A DNA stretch of 64,000 nt. It comes from Deltaproteobacteria bacterium (lineage in GTDB: Bacteria; Myxococcota_A; UBA9160; UBA4427). The stretch lies in contig JAJDAN010000024.1 in the NCBI GenBank assembly GCA_029261855.1, positions 177,952 through 241,951 of the forward strand. Direction: 5' to 3'. This document shows positions 9,280 to 17,789 of this stretch, one piece after another. Position numbers and translations under genes: made by a program. The notes under the pieces are model-generated. The model was given only the letters and a program-made list of their open reading frames with translations. It ran no database searches and had not been told where the DNA came from. The stretch's first letter is position 1. Every line of letters begins with the position of its first letter.

Positions 9280-10302
9280 ATGACCGACCTCCAGCCCGAC
9301 CCGGGACCTCCGCTGCGCCTGGGCGTCCTCGGCGCCGCCCGCATCGCGCCGCCCGCGCTGATCCGCCCGGCTCGGAGCGTGACCGAAGCGGAGGTCTTCG
9401 CCGTGGCGGCCCGCGACCCGGACCGGGCGCGCGCCTTCGCGCAGCGCCACGGAATCCCCCGAGTTCATGCCCACTACGACGACCTGATCGCAGACCCGGA
9501 GATCGATGCCATCTACAACCCGCTGCCGAACGGGCTCCACGCCAGCTGGACCATTGCGGCGCTCGATGCGGGCAAGCACGTCCTGTGCGAGAAGCCCCTC
9601 GCCGCCAACGCCGACGAGGCGCAGCAGATGGCGGATGCGGCGTCTCGCAACGGCCGCGTCCTGATGGAGGCCTTCCACTGGCGCTACCACCCCCTGGCAG
9701 ACCGCATCGTCGAGATCCTGTCGAGCGGTGAGATCGGCGACGTGCTGCACATCGAGGCCAGTGTCTGCTTTCCCCTGCCCGTGTTCAGCGACATCCGCTA
9801 CCGCTGGGACCTCGCGGGAGGCGCCATGATGGATGCCGGCTGCTATGCCGTCAGCCAGGTCCGACAGCTGGCGGGCGCTGAGCCGAGTGTGACCCACGCG
9901 GAGGCGCGCCTGCGATCCCCAAAGGTCGACCGCTTCATGCGCGCCGACCTGCGCTTCGACGATGGACGCAGCGCACGTGTCACGGCTTCCCTCTTCTCGA
10001 GCCGGCTCCTCTCGGTCTCTCTGCGTGTTCGCGGTGACGCCGGCGAGCTACGCGTCCTCAACCCGATCGCGCCCCAGATCTACCACCGCCTCCGGGTGCG
10101 GGGACGGGACGGCCGTCGCAGCGAGCGGGTGCCGGGCGAAGCGTCCTACACGGGCCAGCTGCGGGCCTTCGTGGCCGCCGTGCGGGACGGCGCAGAGCTG
10201 CCGACCGACGGCCGGGACGGCGTCGCAAACATGGCCGTCATCGATGCCATCTACGAAAAGGCAGGGCTCCCGCGGCGCGGAACCGGGGGGCCCGATTCGT
10301 GA
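9280..10302 (+). CDS. Gfo/Idh/MocA-family NAD(P)-dependent oxidoreductase
   Basis: 340-residue oxidoreductase of the glucose-fructose oxidoreductase/inositol dehydrogenase family. It has an N-terminal Rossmann domain (RLGVLGAARIA), the diagnostic EKP triad in VLCEKPLAANADEA, the MEAFHWRYHP segment and a C-terminal alpha/beta domain with GGAMMDAGCYAV, where a catalytic Asp/His pair is expected. Such enzymes oxidise or reduce sugars, inositols or related diols with NAD(P). ATG at 9280 gives the normal N-terminus; the frame is open further upstream without homology. It overlaps the next gene by four bases (GTGA), heading a three-gene operon. Confidence 0.88.
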   Translation: MTDLQPDPGPPLRLGVLGAARIAPPALIRPARSVTEAEVFAVAARDPDRARAFAQRHGIPRVHAHYDDLIADPEIDAIYNPLPNGLHASWTIAALDAGKHVLCEKPLAANADEAQQMADAASRNGRVLMEAFHWRYHPLADRIVEILSSGEIGDVLHIEASVCFPLPVFSDIRYRWDLAGGAMMDAGCYAVSQVRQLAGAEPSVTHAEARLRSPKVDRFMRADLRFDDGRSARVTASLFSSRLLSVSLRVRGDAGELRVLNPIAPQIYHRLRVRGRDGRRSERVPGEASYTGQLRAFVAAVRDGAELPTDGRDGVANMAVIDAIYEKAGLPRRGTGGPDS

Positions 10303-10736
10303 AGCTCGGAGAGCGCAGCGCGAACGGACCCGGGGCCGCCGTCGTCCTGGCTGCACTCGCCGTCGCAGCACTCGCGATCGGCTTCAGCTGGACGATCGGG
10401 TCCGCCGCGGACGACGACCGCCACGAGCTCGAAGTCAAGGCGACCGCCTACAACTCTCTCGCGTCCCAGACCAACGCGCATCCCAAGATCACCGCCTGGG
10501 GCGACAGGCTGAAGCCGGGCATGAAGGCGATCGCCGTTTCCCGGGACCTGATCCCCATGGGCCTGGGGCACGGCGTCGAGGTGGAGATCGACGGACTTCC
10601 CGGGGTCTACGTCGTGCGGGACAAGATGGCCAAGCGCTGGCGCCGCAAGATCGACATCTACATGGGTGAAGACCGGCGTGCGGCAAAGAAGTGGGGCAAG
10701 CGCACCGTCACCGTCCGCTGGAGGTCGCCGGAATGA
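10299..10736 (+). CDS. 3D (Asp-Asp-Asp) domain protein, exported
   Basis: 145-residue protein with an N-terminal membrane anchor or signal (residues 14-35, Ala/Leu-rich) followed by a 3D domain, the double-psi beta-barrel found at the end of MltA and in Stage II/YocH-type cell-wall proteins. Visible family features are KATAYNS, DLIPMGLGHGVEVEIDG, the first Asp in VVRDKM and the second in KIDIYMG. The fold cleaves or remodels peptidoglycan in known members. The GTG start overlaps the upstream TGA and its own TGA overlaps the next ATG, so it is tightly coupled in a small envelope-related operon. Confidence 0.8.
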   Translation: MKLGERSANGPGAAVVLAALAVAALAIGFSWTIGSAADDDRHELEVKATAYNSLASQTNAHPKITAWGDRLKPGMKAIAVSRDLIPMGLGHGVEVEIDGLPGVYVVRDKMAKRWRRKIDIYMGEDRRAAKKWGKRTVTVRWRSPE

Positions 10737-11881
10737 TCCGCAGAATCGCGATCGGCATCGCCGTCCTCGCCGGCCTGATGGGAGTCGCCACCTGGGTCGC
10801 GCTCGCGCTGACGGCGCCCACACCCCCCGCGCCCGATTCGCCCAGCGCGGAGCGGCTCGCCCCGGGCCCCTTCGAGACGGGTGAGCGCGGCTACGTGTTC
10901 ATCGACGCGAGCCGCCCCACCGCGGCCAACGGGGACCGACCCGGCGCCCCGAGCCGAACCCTCGAATCGACGCTCTGGTACCCCGAAGGCGATGCCGGTC
11001 CACACCCGTTGGTCGTCTATAGCCACGGCTTCATGTCGACGAAGGAAGAGGCGACCTCTCTGGCCGAGCGGCTCGCGAGCCACGGCTACGTGGTGATCGC
11101 TGCCGACTACCCCCTCACCCACTTCGCGACCCCGGGTGGTCCCAACGTCGCGGACTTCAAGAACCAGCCGGCAGACGTCCGCTTCCTCATCGATTCGGTG
11201 CTCGCACTCGCCAGTGACGACAAGCCCTTCACAGGCGACATCGACGCGACCCGGATCGGCGCCATGGGCCTTTCCCTCGGCGGCCTCACCACGACGCTCG
11301 TCGCCTTCCATCCCGAGATGCGCGACCCGCGCATCCGTGCGGCGGTCTCCATCGCCGGCCCCTCGTCATTCTTCGACCGCGCCTTCTACGAGACGACGGA
11401 CCGGCCCTTCCTGATGATCGCGGGCACAGCGGATGCCATGGTCGCCTACGAGAGCCATGCGCGTCCGGTGCTCGAGCGCGCACCGAACGCGGTGCTGGTC
11501 AGCGTCGAGGCCGGTTCCCACACAGGCTTCGCGAGCATCGCGGACCCCCTCTTCCGCTTCGTCGACCATCCGGACAGCGTGGGCTGCGGCGCGCTCCTCG
11601 AGAACCTCGACCTCGAGCCGAACGTGAACCCCTTCGAGGGCCTCGGCGGACCCGAGCAGGGCATCCGCATCGACGACGAAGCCATGCTTCCGTGCCAGGG
11701 GGATCTCGGGATCGCCCTCCACCCGGGCCGTCAGCAGATGATCACGGCCCTTGCCGCCACGGCCTTCCTCGAGAGCGTCTTCGCGACCGATCCCGCCGCG
11801 CGCAACGCGGCCGACGCGTTCCTCTCGAACGACCTCGCCCTCGACTTCGCGGAAGCGCGGGTCGAGCGAAGCGAGCGCTGA
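10733..11881 (+). CDS. exported alpha/beta hydrolase (PAF-acetylhydrolase/dienelactone hydrolase-like)
   Basis: 382-residue hydrolase with an N-terminal signal anchor (MIRRIAIGIAVLAGLMG), so it acts in the periplasm or is membrane-tethered. The fold is the PAF acetylhydrolase-like/DLH branch: oxyanion strand LVVYSHGFMS, nucleophile elbow GLSLGG, acid in MIAGTADAMV and base His in VEAGSHTGF. The likely role is lipid or ester hydrolysis. ATG at 10733 overlaps the preceding stop (ATGA). The last codons (ERSER) lie inside the first copy of a 20-base direct repeat that is duplicated just after the stop. Confidence 0.82.
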   Translation: MIRRIAIGIAVLAGLMGVATWVALALTAPTPPAPDSPSAERLAPGPFETGERGYVFIDASRPTAANGDRPGAPSRTLESTLWYPEGDAGPHPLVVYSHGFMSTKEEATSLAERLASHGYVVIAADYPLTHFATPGGPNVADFKNQPADVRFLIDSVLALASDDKPFTGDIDATRIGAMGLSLGGLTTTLVAFHPEMRDPRIRAAVSIAGPSSFFDRAFYETTDRPFLMIAGTADAMVAYESHARPVLERAPNAVLVSVEAGSHTGFASIADPLFRFVDHPDSVGCGALLENLDLEPNVNPFEGLGGPEQGIRIDDEAMLPCQGDLGIALHPGRQQMITALAATAFLESVFATDPAARNAADAFLSNDLALDFAEARVERSER

Positions 11882-11905
11882 TCCGGAGCGAAGCGAGCGC
11901 TGATC
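11864..11905. repeat. 20-bp tandem direct repeat spanning the 3' ends of two convergent genes
   Basis: GAGCGAAGCGAGCGCTGATC occurs at 11864-11883 and again, identically, at 11886-11905, separated by two bases. The first copy encodes the last residues and stop of the hydrolase; the second runs into the end of the convergent methyltransferase gene, so each copy includes TGA/TCA stop sequence. It looks like a recent local duplication. No U-tract is present to make it a terminator. Confidence 0.85.
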
Positions 11906-12590
11906 AGATCGTCGTCCAGGCCCGGTCGGCGGGGATCGGCGGCTCGGCGCCGAGATCCCAGTCCCACGACGCCGCTTCCTCGATGGGGAGCCCGACGAGT
12001 GCCGCCGGCAGCAGCGCATCGTCGACGAAGAACGCGTTTGGCGCGTAGCTGTCGGTGTGAAGCAGCGTGTAGCCCTTCTCGCGACCGAGTTTGTGCAGCG
12101 CTGCGAGGCTGGCACCGTGGAACATCGTCTTGTCCCAGCGGTGCGTCGCGTCGTAGGGCATGGTCTTGCTGACATCGACGCCGAAGAAGACGTTGTACTC
12201 CATCACGACCACCCGCGGCCGCCATTTCCGGATGGCCTGCCACACCCAGTACTCGTTGCCGTCGATGTCGATGGAGAGCAGGTCGAAGCTGCGAGGAACG
12301 CCGTGCTTGGCGAAGAGCGGCTCGACGTTCTCCGCCGTGACGAACTCGTGACAGACCACATCGCTGACCCGCTCCGCATCGCCGTCCATCAGCAGGCCCG
12401 TCCAGCCGTGGTCGAGGCGCAGGTGCGCGGTGTTCGAGAGGTTGCACCCGTCCCAGGCGCCAAACTCGACGAAGTAGCGGTTCGTAGCGCCGAGGGTCTC
12501 GAAGAGCTTGGCGAGGACGCCGTCCTCGCCACCCTGGGAGTACACGTTTCGCTCGTAGCAGCGCAGGTCGGCGAGATCTTCGAGGGCCAT
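11904..12590 (-). CDS. FkbM-type SAM-dependent methyltransferase-like protein
   Basis: 228-residue protein resembling the FkbM methyltransferase domain. The YFVEFGAWDGCNLSNT segment is the SAM-binding strand-loop with an acidic end, LSIDIDGNEYWVW is the conserved IDVEG-like motif and VVVMEYNVFFG is the following strand. FkbM-type enzymes O-methylate sugars or lipids of surface glycans and natural products. It neighbours an FAD oxidase and kinase-fold genes, which suits glycan or lipid tailoring, but the acceptor is unknown. Translation probably starts at the ATG at 12590, nine bases after a TAGACT box; the start has no Shine-Dalgarno. Confidence 0.78.
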   Translation of the reverse strand: MALEDLADLRCYERNVYSQGGEDGVLAKLFETLGATNRYFVEFGAWDGCNLSNTAHLRLDHGWTGLLMDGDAERVSDVVCHEFVTAENVEPLFAKHGVPRSFDLLSIDIDGNEYWVWQAIRKWRPRVVVMEYNVFFGVDVSKTMPYDATHRWDKTMFHGASLAALHKLGREKGYTLLHTDSYAPNAFFVDDALLPAALVGLPIEEAASWDWDLGAEPPIPADRAWTTI

Positions 12591-12599
12591 GGGGCCCGG

Positions 12600-12605
12600 A
12601 GTCTA
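12600..12605 (-). promoter_or_regulatory. extended -10 element TGA-TAGACT, probable leaderless transcript
   Basis: On the minus strand TAGACT is preceded directly by TGA (extended -10, TGN). It ends nine bases before the ATG at 12590. No Shine-Dalgarno lies between. Confidence 0.45.
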
Positions 12606-14018
12606 TCAGCTACCGAGCAAGCGGCGAGACTGCGCGCTGGCGATGCGGCCTTCCGGGTCCCACTTCGACCGCAGCGCTTCCCACTCCGCCAGGCGCGGAT
12701 ACATGCGGCGGAAGTGCTCGGGGCTCGTGAAGGCGTCCTTGGCGAGATAGATGCGCCCGCCGTTCGCGATGACGAACTCGTTCAAGGCCGCCACCAGGTC
12801 GCGGGTCTTGTCGCCTTCGATCGGAATGTCGAGGGCCAGCGAAGCGCCCGGCTGCGGAAACGACAGCGGGCCCTTCCCGGCGGGACCGCAGTCCTTCAGC
12901 ACGGTCACGAAGGACGATCCGCCTCCGCGCTGGAAGCGGTCGAGGAAATCGCGATAGACCGACACCTCGGCGGGGATCACGCACTGGTACTGGGTAAACC
13001 CGCGCGGGCCGAACACGCGGTGCCACTGTGAGATCCCATCGAGGGTGTAGAAGAAGGTGTCCGTCGAGACGACGCCGACCTGTCGCTTTGCGCGATGCTT
13101 CTGGTACCAGAAGAGGTTTGCCAGCCGCAAGCTGTGACGGTTCACGAGACCGCTCGGAAGCCGGAAGGGAACCACCACCACCGGCCCGCGCTTCGGCCGC
13201 TCCCGGGGTGCCTCCGCCTCTGTCGCCCAACGCCCCTTCATCAGGATTCCGCGCCCGAGCGCTCTTCCCCGGGCCGTGCAGTCCAGCCACGCGACGGTGT
13301 ACGGCCAGCGCGTCCGCTCTTCGAGCAGGGCCGGCAGCAGCTCGTCGATGCAGCCCATGCGATCGCTCTCGGACCAGATCCACTGCGACGGCACGCGCAC
13401 CATCTGCAGCTCGACTTCGAGCACGTGTCCCAGCAGCCCCATGCCGCCGAAGCTTCCGTGGAAGAGGTCCGCGTGGTTCTCCGCGTCGACCTCGAGGATG
13501 CGACCGTCGGCCACCTGCATGCGAAGCGCGCGAACGTGCTCACCGAAGCAACCCGCGACATGGTGATTCCGGCCGTGGACGTCCGACGCGACCATGCCCC
13601 CCAGCGTGACGAAGGCGGTGCCCGTCGAGACCGGCGACGCCCAGCCCCGGGGCAGCAGGATTCGATTGAGGTCCGCGAGGGAAACCCCGGCCTCGGCGCG
13701 GAGCACGCCGGTCTCGGGGTCGAAGGCGAGCAGCCGGTCCGCCAGGCGCGACCCGGCGACATGGGCGCGCGCGTTCTCCGGGGGCAGCGATGCATCGCCA
13801 TAGGCACGCCCCAGCCCCCGACTGAGCACTGCGTCCGCCGTGACCTCGGGCAGATTCTCCGACAGACGCTCGACACCGCGCACGACGGGGTACTGCCCCC
13901 AACCGGAAAGGTCACGCAGGCGGCCGTCGGGCGGCGCCGCCACACCCGTGGGCAGGCTCTCCAGTCGTGTGCGCGCTTTCTCGCTCCGGGACACGGAGCT
14001 GTTCTTCGGTCGATCCAC
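12606..14018 (-). CDS. FAD-binding oxidase, DprE1-like
   Basis: About 470 residues, close to the 461 of mycobacterial DprE1 (decaprenylphosphoryl-ribose 2-oxidase), which it resembles across the FAD-binding domain: VLSRGLGRAYGDASLP, TLGGMVASDVHGRNHH and FGGMGLLGHVLEVEL. The C-terminal half has the ALDIPIEGDKTRDLVA and RIYLAKDAFTSPEHFRRMYP segments of vanillyl-alcohol-oxidase-type enzymes. It probably oxidises a lipid-linked or free sugar alcohol. No DprE2-like reductase is adjacent. The start is uncertain: GTG at 14018 or GTG at 13994; neither has a good Shine-Dalgarno, and longer forms would enter the upstream kinase gene. The FAD His can be HGRNHH. Confidence 0.8.
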   Translation of the reverse strand: MDRPKNSSVSRSEKARTRLESLPTGVAAPPDGRLRDLSGWGQYPVVRGVERLSENLPEVTADAVLSRGLGRAYGDASLPPENARAHVAGSRLADRLLAFDPETGVLRAEAGVSLADLNRILLPRGWASPVSTGTAFVTLGGMVASDVHGRNHHVAGCFGEHVRALRMQVADGRILEVDAENHADLFHGSFGGMGLLGHVLEVELQMVRVPSQWIWSESDRMGCIDELLPALLEERTRWPYTVAWLDCTARGRALGRGILMKGRWATEAEAPRERPKRGPVVVVPFRLPSGLVNRHSLRLANLFWYQKHRAKRQVGVVSTDTFFYTLDGISQWHRVFGPRGFTQYQCVIPAEVSVYRDFLDRFQRGGGSSFVTVLKDCGPAGKGPLSFPQPGASLALDIPIEGDKTRDLVAALNEFVIANGGRIYLAKDAFTSPEHFRRMYPRLAEWEALRSKWDPEGRIASAQSRRLLGS

Positions 14019-14088
14019 GCGCGGACGATAGGCGATCGAAGAGTTTCGAGCGGCTGCCGCGGCCGAGGCGGGGCCCGGGCCGCGGGAC

Positions 14089-15324
14089 TCAGGTCGGGAC
14101 GCGCTCCGCGTACCCGGGCGGAAGCAGTGGATCGATCCGGTCGAGCCAGCCGTCCACGAGCGCGCGTCCGCGTGCATTGGTGAGGTCGAGCAGGTGCATT
14201 CCCGCGATCATCCGGTAGCCGACGAACAGGAGCGACAGCTCGTAGTCGCGCAGGCAATCGTCGAACCCGTAGTCGCTCACACCGGCTTCGACGAGCGTGT
14301 CGTGGTACACGCGCAGCAGTCGCATGTCGTGCTCGGCGGCGAGTTCGGGCGCGAGGTTCCCGCTGATGAAGTAGGCCACATCGAGAGCGCCCGGACCGCG
14401 GCAGACGTTCTGCCAGTCGAACGCCATTACGCGCGCGTCCCGCCCCTGCCCGCTCAAGAAGAGGTTGTCCAGGCGATAGTCGCCGTGGACGAGGGTCCAG
14501 GGCGAGGCCGCGAGCTTCCGCATCAGAGGTCCGCCGGAAGATCCGAGCCAGTCCGCAAATTCCCGAAAGCGCGTCGAGCGCCCCTCGCCGAAGGTCTCGA
14601 AGAAGGCGACACGCCCCTTGCGATACATCGCCTCGGCGTAGCGGCTGAGCGACCAGACGGGCGCGACCCAACCCATGGCCTCGAGCGCGGGGCGCTGCCA
14701 CCAGGCCGCATGCACCGCGGCGATGCTGCGCACCACAGCCTCGGCTTCGTCCGGCGAACAGCCCGCGACCTGATCGCCGACGCGACCGGACGGCGCGAGA
14801 TCCTCGAGCAGCAGCAAGTAGCGTCGCCGGCTCCGGGCAGCCGCCCACATCCCGAGCGGGAGCAGCAGGCGAACGAGGAATCGCGGCAGGCGATCGAGAA
14901 ACTCGAGGATCTCCTTCTCGCGTCCCGCGAACGGGTTGGGATCCATCGCCGCGTGAAAGCAGGCGGGCTTCGCGATCGGAACCTCGCCCGCGAGTTCGTC
15001 GTAGAAGCGGATCTCTCGTTCGTAGGCCCCGAGCGCCTCTCCCAATTGCCGGTTCTGGGCAAGGCGAATCGGCAGCTTGGCGATGAGCGACCCCGGAACA
15101 GGAGTCTTCCCGTCCACCGACCTGGCGTCCGGGGAATAGCCGAGGGTCAGGCGCACGATCTGGCCGACGAATCCCTCCCCCTCACCCAGGACCTGGGGAT
15201 CGCGCGACACGACCTGCCCGGCGCCGAGGTGGCCGCTCGCGCGCAGGGCGGCAGTCAGCCAGGTAGGCGTCAGCTCGTCGATGCTCTGGGGGATCTCCGG
15301 TGCAGCCAGCGCGTCCCGATGCAT
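14089..15324 (-). CDS. aminoglycoside-phosphotransferase-fold kinase (EcKinase-like)
   Basis: 411-residue protein with an APH/choline-kinase fold. The catalytic loop reads TLVHGDYRLDNLFL (Asp and Asn present) and the metal-binding segment is VMAFDWQNVCRGPGALDVAYF. The N-terminus has LGEGEGFVGQIVRLTL as a Gly-rich ATP loop and LIAKLP supplying the ATP Lys. It resembles uncharacterised phosphotransferases that sit beside acyl-CoA or steroid genes. The substrate is unknown. ATG at 15324; an earlier in-frame ATG would extend into the divergent promoter. It ends about 70 bases before the FAD oxidase and is probably co-transcribed with it. Confidence 0.8.
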   Translation of the reverse strand: MHRDALAAPEIPQSIDELTPTWLTAALRASGHLGAGQVVSRDPQVLGEGEGFVGQIVRLTLGYSPDARSVDGKTPVPGSLIAKLPIRLAQNRQLGEALGAYEREIRFYDELAGEVPIAKPACFHAAMDPNPFAGREKEILEFLDRLPRFLVRLLLPLGMWAAARSRRRYLLLLEDLAPSGRVGDQVAGCSPDEAEAVVRSIAAVHAAWWQRPALEAMGWVAPVWSLSRYAEAMYRKGRVAFFETFGEGRSTRFREFADWLGSSGGPLMRKLAASPWTLVHGDYRLDNLFLSGQGRDARVMAFDWQNVCRGPGALDVAYFISGNLAPELAAEHDMRLLRVYHDTLVEAGVSDYGFDDCLRDYELSLLFVGYRMIAGMHLLDLTNARGRALVDGWLDRIDPLLPPGYAERVPT

Positions 15325-15418
15325 CGTGTGGAAGGCCTCGAGGTTTAAGGTCCGACGGACGATGAGCCTACCATGGCAACCCATCTGCCCATCTCCCCGG
15401 CCACCGCCGGACCCTCGG

Positions 15419-15424
15419 TATAAT
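15419..15424 (+). promoter_or_regulatory. consensus -10 TATAAT upstream of NTase-kinase gene
   Basis: A perfect TATAAT ends 12 bases before the ATG at 15437. There is no recognisable -35 at 16-18 bases and no Shine-Dalgarno, so the transcript should start within a few bases of the start codon. Confidence 0.55.
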
Positions 15425-15436
15425 TCGCCCCTTGCG

Positions 15437-16861
15437 ATGAGCCTGGAACCCGAATCGACCGCGGAGCCCAAGACCCCGCTCGCCCGCCTCCTGGTCCCGC
15501 TCTTCGGTGCCTTCGAGCGCGAGTCGATCCGCTACTGCGTGCTGCGCGGATTCGAGAGCCTACCCGTCGAGACGCGCAACGACGTCGATCTCGCGGTCGC
15601 ACCCGAATCCGTCGATCGGGCCCTGCGGCTGATCGCCGATGTCGCCCGGGACACGGGCTGGATCGTCGTCGGAAGTGTCCAACGCCCGGACTTCCGCCGC
15701 GCGAACCTCTTCCACCCCGACTACGGCGTGCTGCCCCTGGATCTCTGCATCGCCCACGAGGTGTGGGGCATGCGCTTCGCCGATGCCGATGCGGTCCTCT
15801 CGGGCGATCGCTTCTGCAACGGGTTCCGAGTGGCACGCCCCGGATGCGAGGCCGCCGCGAGTCTGCTCAAGGCACTGCTGCGGCACGGCCGCGTCAAGCA
15901 GCGACCCGCCCACCGCGAGCGCCTGCAGCACTGCCTCCTCGAGGACGCGGACGGTTTCCGAGCGTGCACCCAGGAACGGATCGGCGAGATGTTGTGCGAT
16001 GCCTTGATCCAGGCGGGTAGCCGCGGAGATTGGGACGCCGCCGAGAAACTGACGGGGACGCTGCGCTTCGCGCTCGCGCGTCGCGACGGCTTCGTACGCG
16101 CGGCGCGGTCCGCCGTATTCGCCTGGTTCCGCACCCGCGTCGAATCGCGCCGCCGCCGCGGCGGGCTGCGCTTCCGGGGAGGCCTCTTCGTCTGTCTGCT
16201 CGGGCCCGACGGCTCGGGCAAGACCACCTTGTCCCGGGGGCTCGAGGACCGCATTGGCGGCTTGTTTACGCGCACCGAACAGTTCCACTCGGCGGCAGGC
16301 ATGCTGCCGAAGCTCAAGGGGATCAAACGCCTCTACTACGGGGCACGCGGACGTCCGGTCCCGGATTCGCCCCTCAAGGGCGTCGCCATGCCCGGCGTCG
16401 TCGCGAAGCCCATGCCGGCACTTCGCAGCGCGACCTACATCGTGTATTACGGGCTCGAGTACATCCTCTACCGCTGGAGCGTGCGGCGGAAGCTCCGTCG
16501 CAACCAGCTGGTGATCTTCGACCGCTACTTCTACGACTACTACCTGATGCGCGTGCACGGGAACGCGCCGCGCTGGCTCCTCGCTCTCTTCTCGCGCGTG
16601 ATCGCGCAACCGGACCTGCTCTTCGTGATGCTCGCCGACCCCCGCGCCATCCACGAACGCAAGCCCGAGCTGACTCCGGACGAGATCGCCCGCCAGCAGT
16701 CCGTCCTGAAGGCGCTGCGCCTGCCGACCGCGGTCCAGATCGACACCTCCGTTTCGTTGGCGCGAACCCTCGACGAGGCCCTCGAAGTCATCGGCCCGGT
16801 GCTGCGCGGCGAGGCGGCCCCTCTACGCGCTCTCGACGGCCTGGAAGATCGACCCGCTTGA
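15437..16861 (+). CDS. nucleotidyltransferase-like domain fused to thymidylate-kinase-like P-loop kinase
   Basis: 474-residue two-domain protein. Residues about 20-150 resemble a minimal nucleotidyltransferase (YCVLRGFE, then the acidic pair in NDVDLAV and a third acidic strand PLDLCI). From about residue 250 there is a P-loop kinase related to thymidylate kinase: Walker A GPDGSGKTTLSRG, the switch segment VIFDRYFYDYYL and a lid region rich in Arg/Lys. Proteins of this build occur in polysaccharide or antibiotic gene clusters and their substrates are not established. Its neighbours are two other kinase-fold proteins. The C-terminal end abuts or overlaps the start of the next gene. Confidence 0.75.
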   Translation: MSLEPESTAEPKTPLARLLVPLFGAFERESIRYCVLRGFESLPVETRNDVDLAVAPESVDRALRLIADVARDTGWIVVGSVQRPDFRRANLFHPDYGVLPLDLCIAHEVWGMRFADADAVLSGDRFCNGFRVARPGCEAAASLLKALLRHGRVKQRPAHRERLQHCLLEDADGFRACTQERIGEMLCDALIQAGSRGDWDAAEKLTGTLRFALARRDGFVRAARSAVFAWFRTRVESRRRRGGLRFRGGLFVCLLGPDGSGKTTLSRGLEDRIGGLFTRTEQFHSAAGMLPKLKGIKRLYYGARGRPVPDSPLKGVAMPGVVAKPMPALRSATYIVYYGLEYILYRWSVRRKLRRNQLVIFDRYFYDYYLMRVHGNAPRWLLALFSRVIAQPDLLFVMLADPRAIHERKPELTPDEIARQQSVLKALRLPTAVQIDTSVSLARTLDEALEVIGPVLRGEAAPLRALDGLEDRPA

Positions 16862-16872
16862 AGCGGTCGAGC

Positions 16873-17754
16873 GTGAAGCGTCTGGAATTGCGCGCGTTTC
16901 TGGGCTGCGACTTCACGACCCGCCCGCTCAAACCCGTCGGGCTCCGCGCCCGTAACACCTTGAAGCCCTGGCTGATCCGCCAGCCCCAACGCGCCATGTC
17001 GCATCTCGTGACGGCCGAGGACGGACGCCGTTTCAAGCTGCTTCGCTTTCCGGCTTCGATCGTCCATCGGCGCGAAGAGATCGAAGGCCGACTGCGCGCC
17101 CTCGCCCACCACCCTGCCGTTCCGCGCCTCGCTCTGGCCGACGACCACCATCTGCTCGTCGAGTGGGCGACGGGGACGACGCCACGCGCCGACGATCCCC
17201 ACTTCGCACGCCGCCTGGGCGAGTCCTTTGCGGCGCTCTATCGCGTCCAACAGAGCGCACGACCACGGGACGAAGTCGTCTCGACCTTCGTCGCCTGCGT
17301 GAGCGAGCTCCAGCAGGCGGGACGTCTCTCACCGGGGAGCGATGCCCGCATGGCGGCGCGCCTCGAAGCCGCGCTGCCCGGGACGATCCCCACCTCGATC
17401 CTGTGCGGCGACCAGACCCTGGCCAACTTCGTGCAGTGCGAGGACGGCTCGCTCTTCATGATCGACCCCGGCTCGTTCCAGTCCGCGCTGCCCATCGATC
17501 TCTTCTTCGTCGGCAACGACGGGCTCTACGACCGCATCGATCGCGACGCCTTCCACGAGGGCTACGGCGACGCTGGCGGGATCGAGTTCCCCTTCCTGCA
17601 CGCGGGGCCTCTCGCGTGGATGCAAGCAGCCCGGCAGTCCTCGCTTCGATCCCGTGTGCTCGACCGGACCTCGTGGCTCGAACGACGTCGCAAGCGCAAC
17701 CTCGAGCGTCGGGTGCGGGAAGGGCTCGAAGCCCTGCAACGGGTGCTCGACTGA
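16873..17754 (+). CDS. small kinase-fold (lipopolysaccharide-kinase/APH-like) protein
   Basis: 293-residue protein with a reduced protein-kinase-like fold: ILCGDQTLANFV matches a catalytic loop (GD followed by N five residues later) and LFMIDPGSFQS matches the metal-binding DxG region. HLVTAEDGRRFKLLRFP is the likely ATP-binding beta hairpin with its Lys. Such proteins phosphorylate sugars or lipid-linked acceptors; the substrate here is unknown. The start is ambiguous: GTG at 16873, or TTG at 16858, which overlaps the upstream stop (TTGA). Either way it forms a pair with the NTase-kinase gene. Confidence 0.7.
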   Translation: MKRLELRAFLGCDFTTRPLKPVGLRARNTLKPWLIRQPQRAMSHLVTAEDGRRFKLLRFPASIVHRREEIEGRLRALAHHPAVPRLALADDHHLLVEWATGTTPRADDPHFARRLGESFAALYRVQQSARPRDEVVSTFVACVSELQQAGRLSPGSDARMAARLEAALPGTIPTSILCGDQTLANFVQCEDGSLFMIDPGSFQSALPIDLFFVGNDGLYDRIDRDAFHEGYGDAGGIEFPFLHAGPLAWMQAARQSSLRSRVLDRTSWLERRRKRNLERRVREGLEALQRVLD

Positions 17755-17777
17755 GCGCGAGCGCTTCTCGCTTCCGG

Positions 17778-17783
17778 TAGCAT
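17778..17783 (+). promoter_or_regulatory. -10 element TAGCAT, probable leaderless transcript
   Basis: A TANNNT box ends six bases before the ATG at 17790, with no Shine-Dalgarno between. It lies 24 bases after the preceding stop codon. Confidence 0.4.
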
Positions 17784-17789
17784 CCGCGC

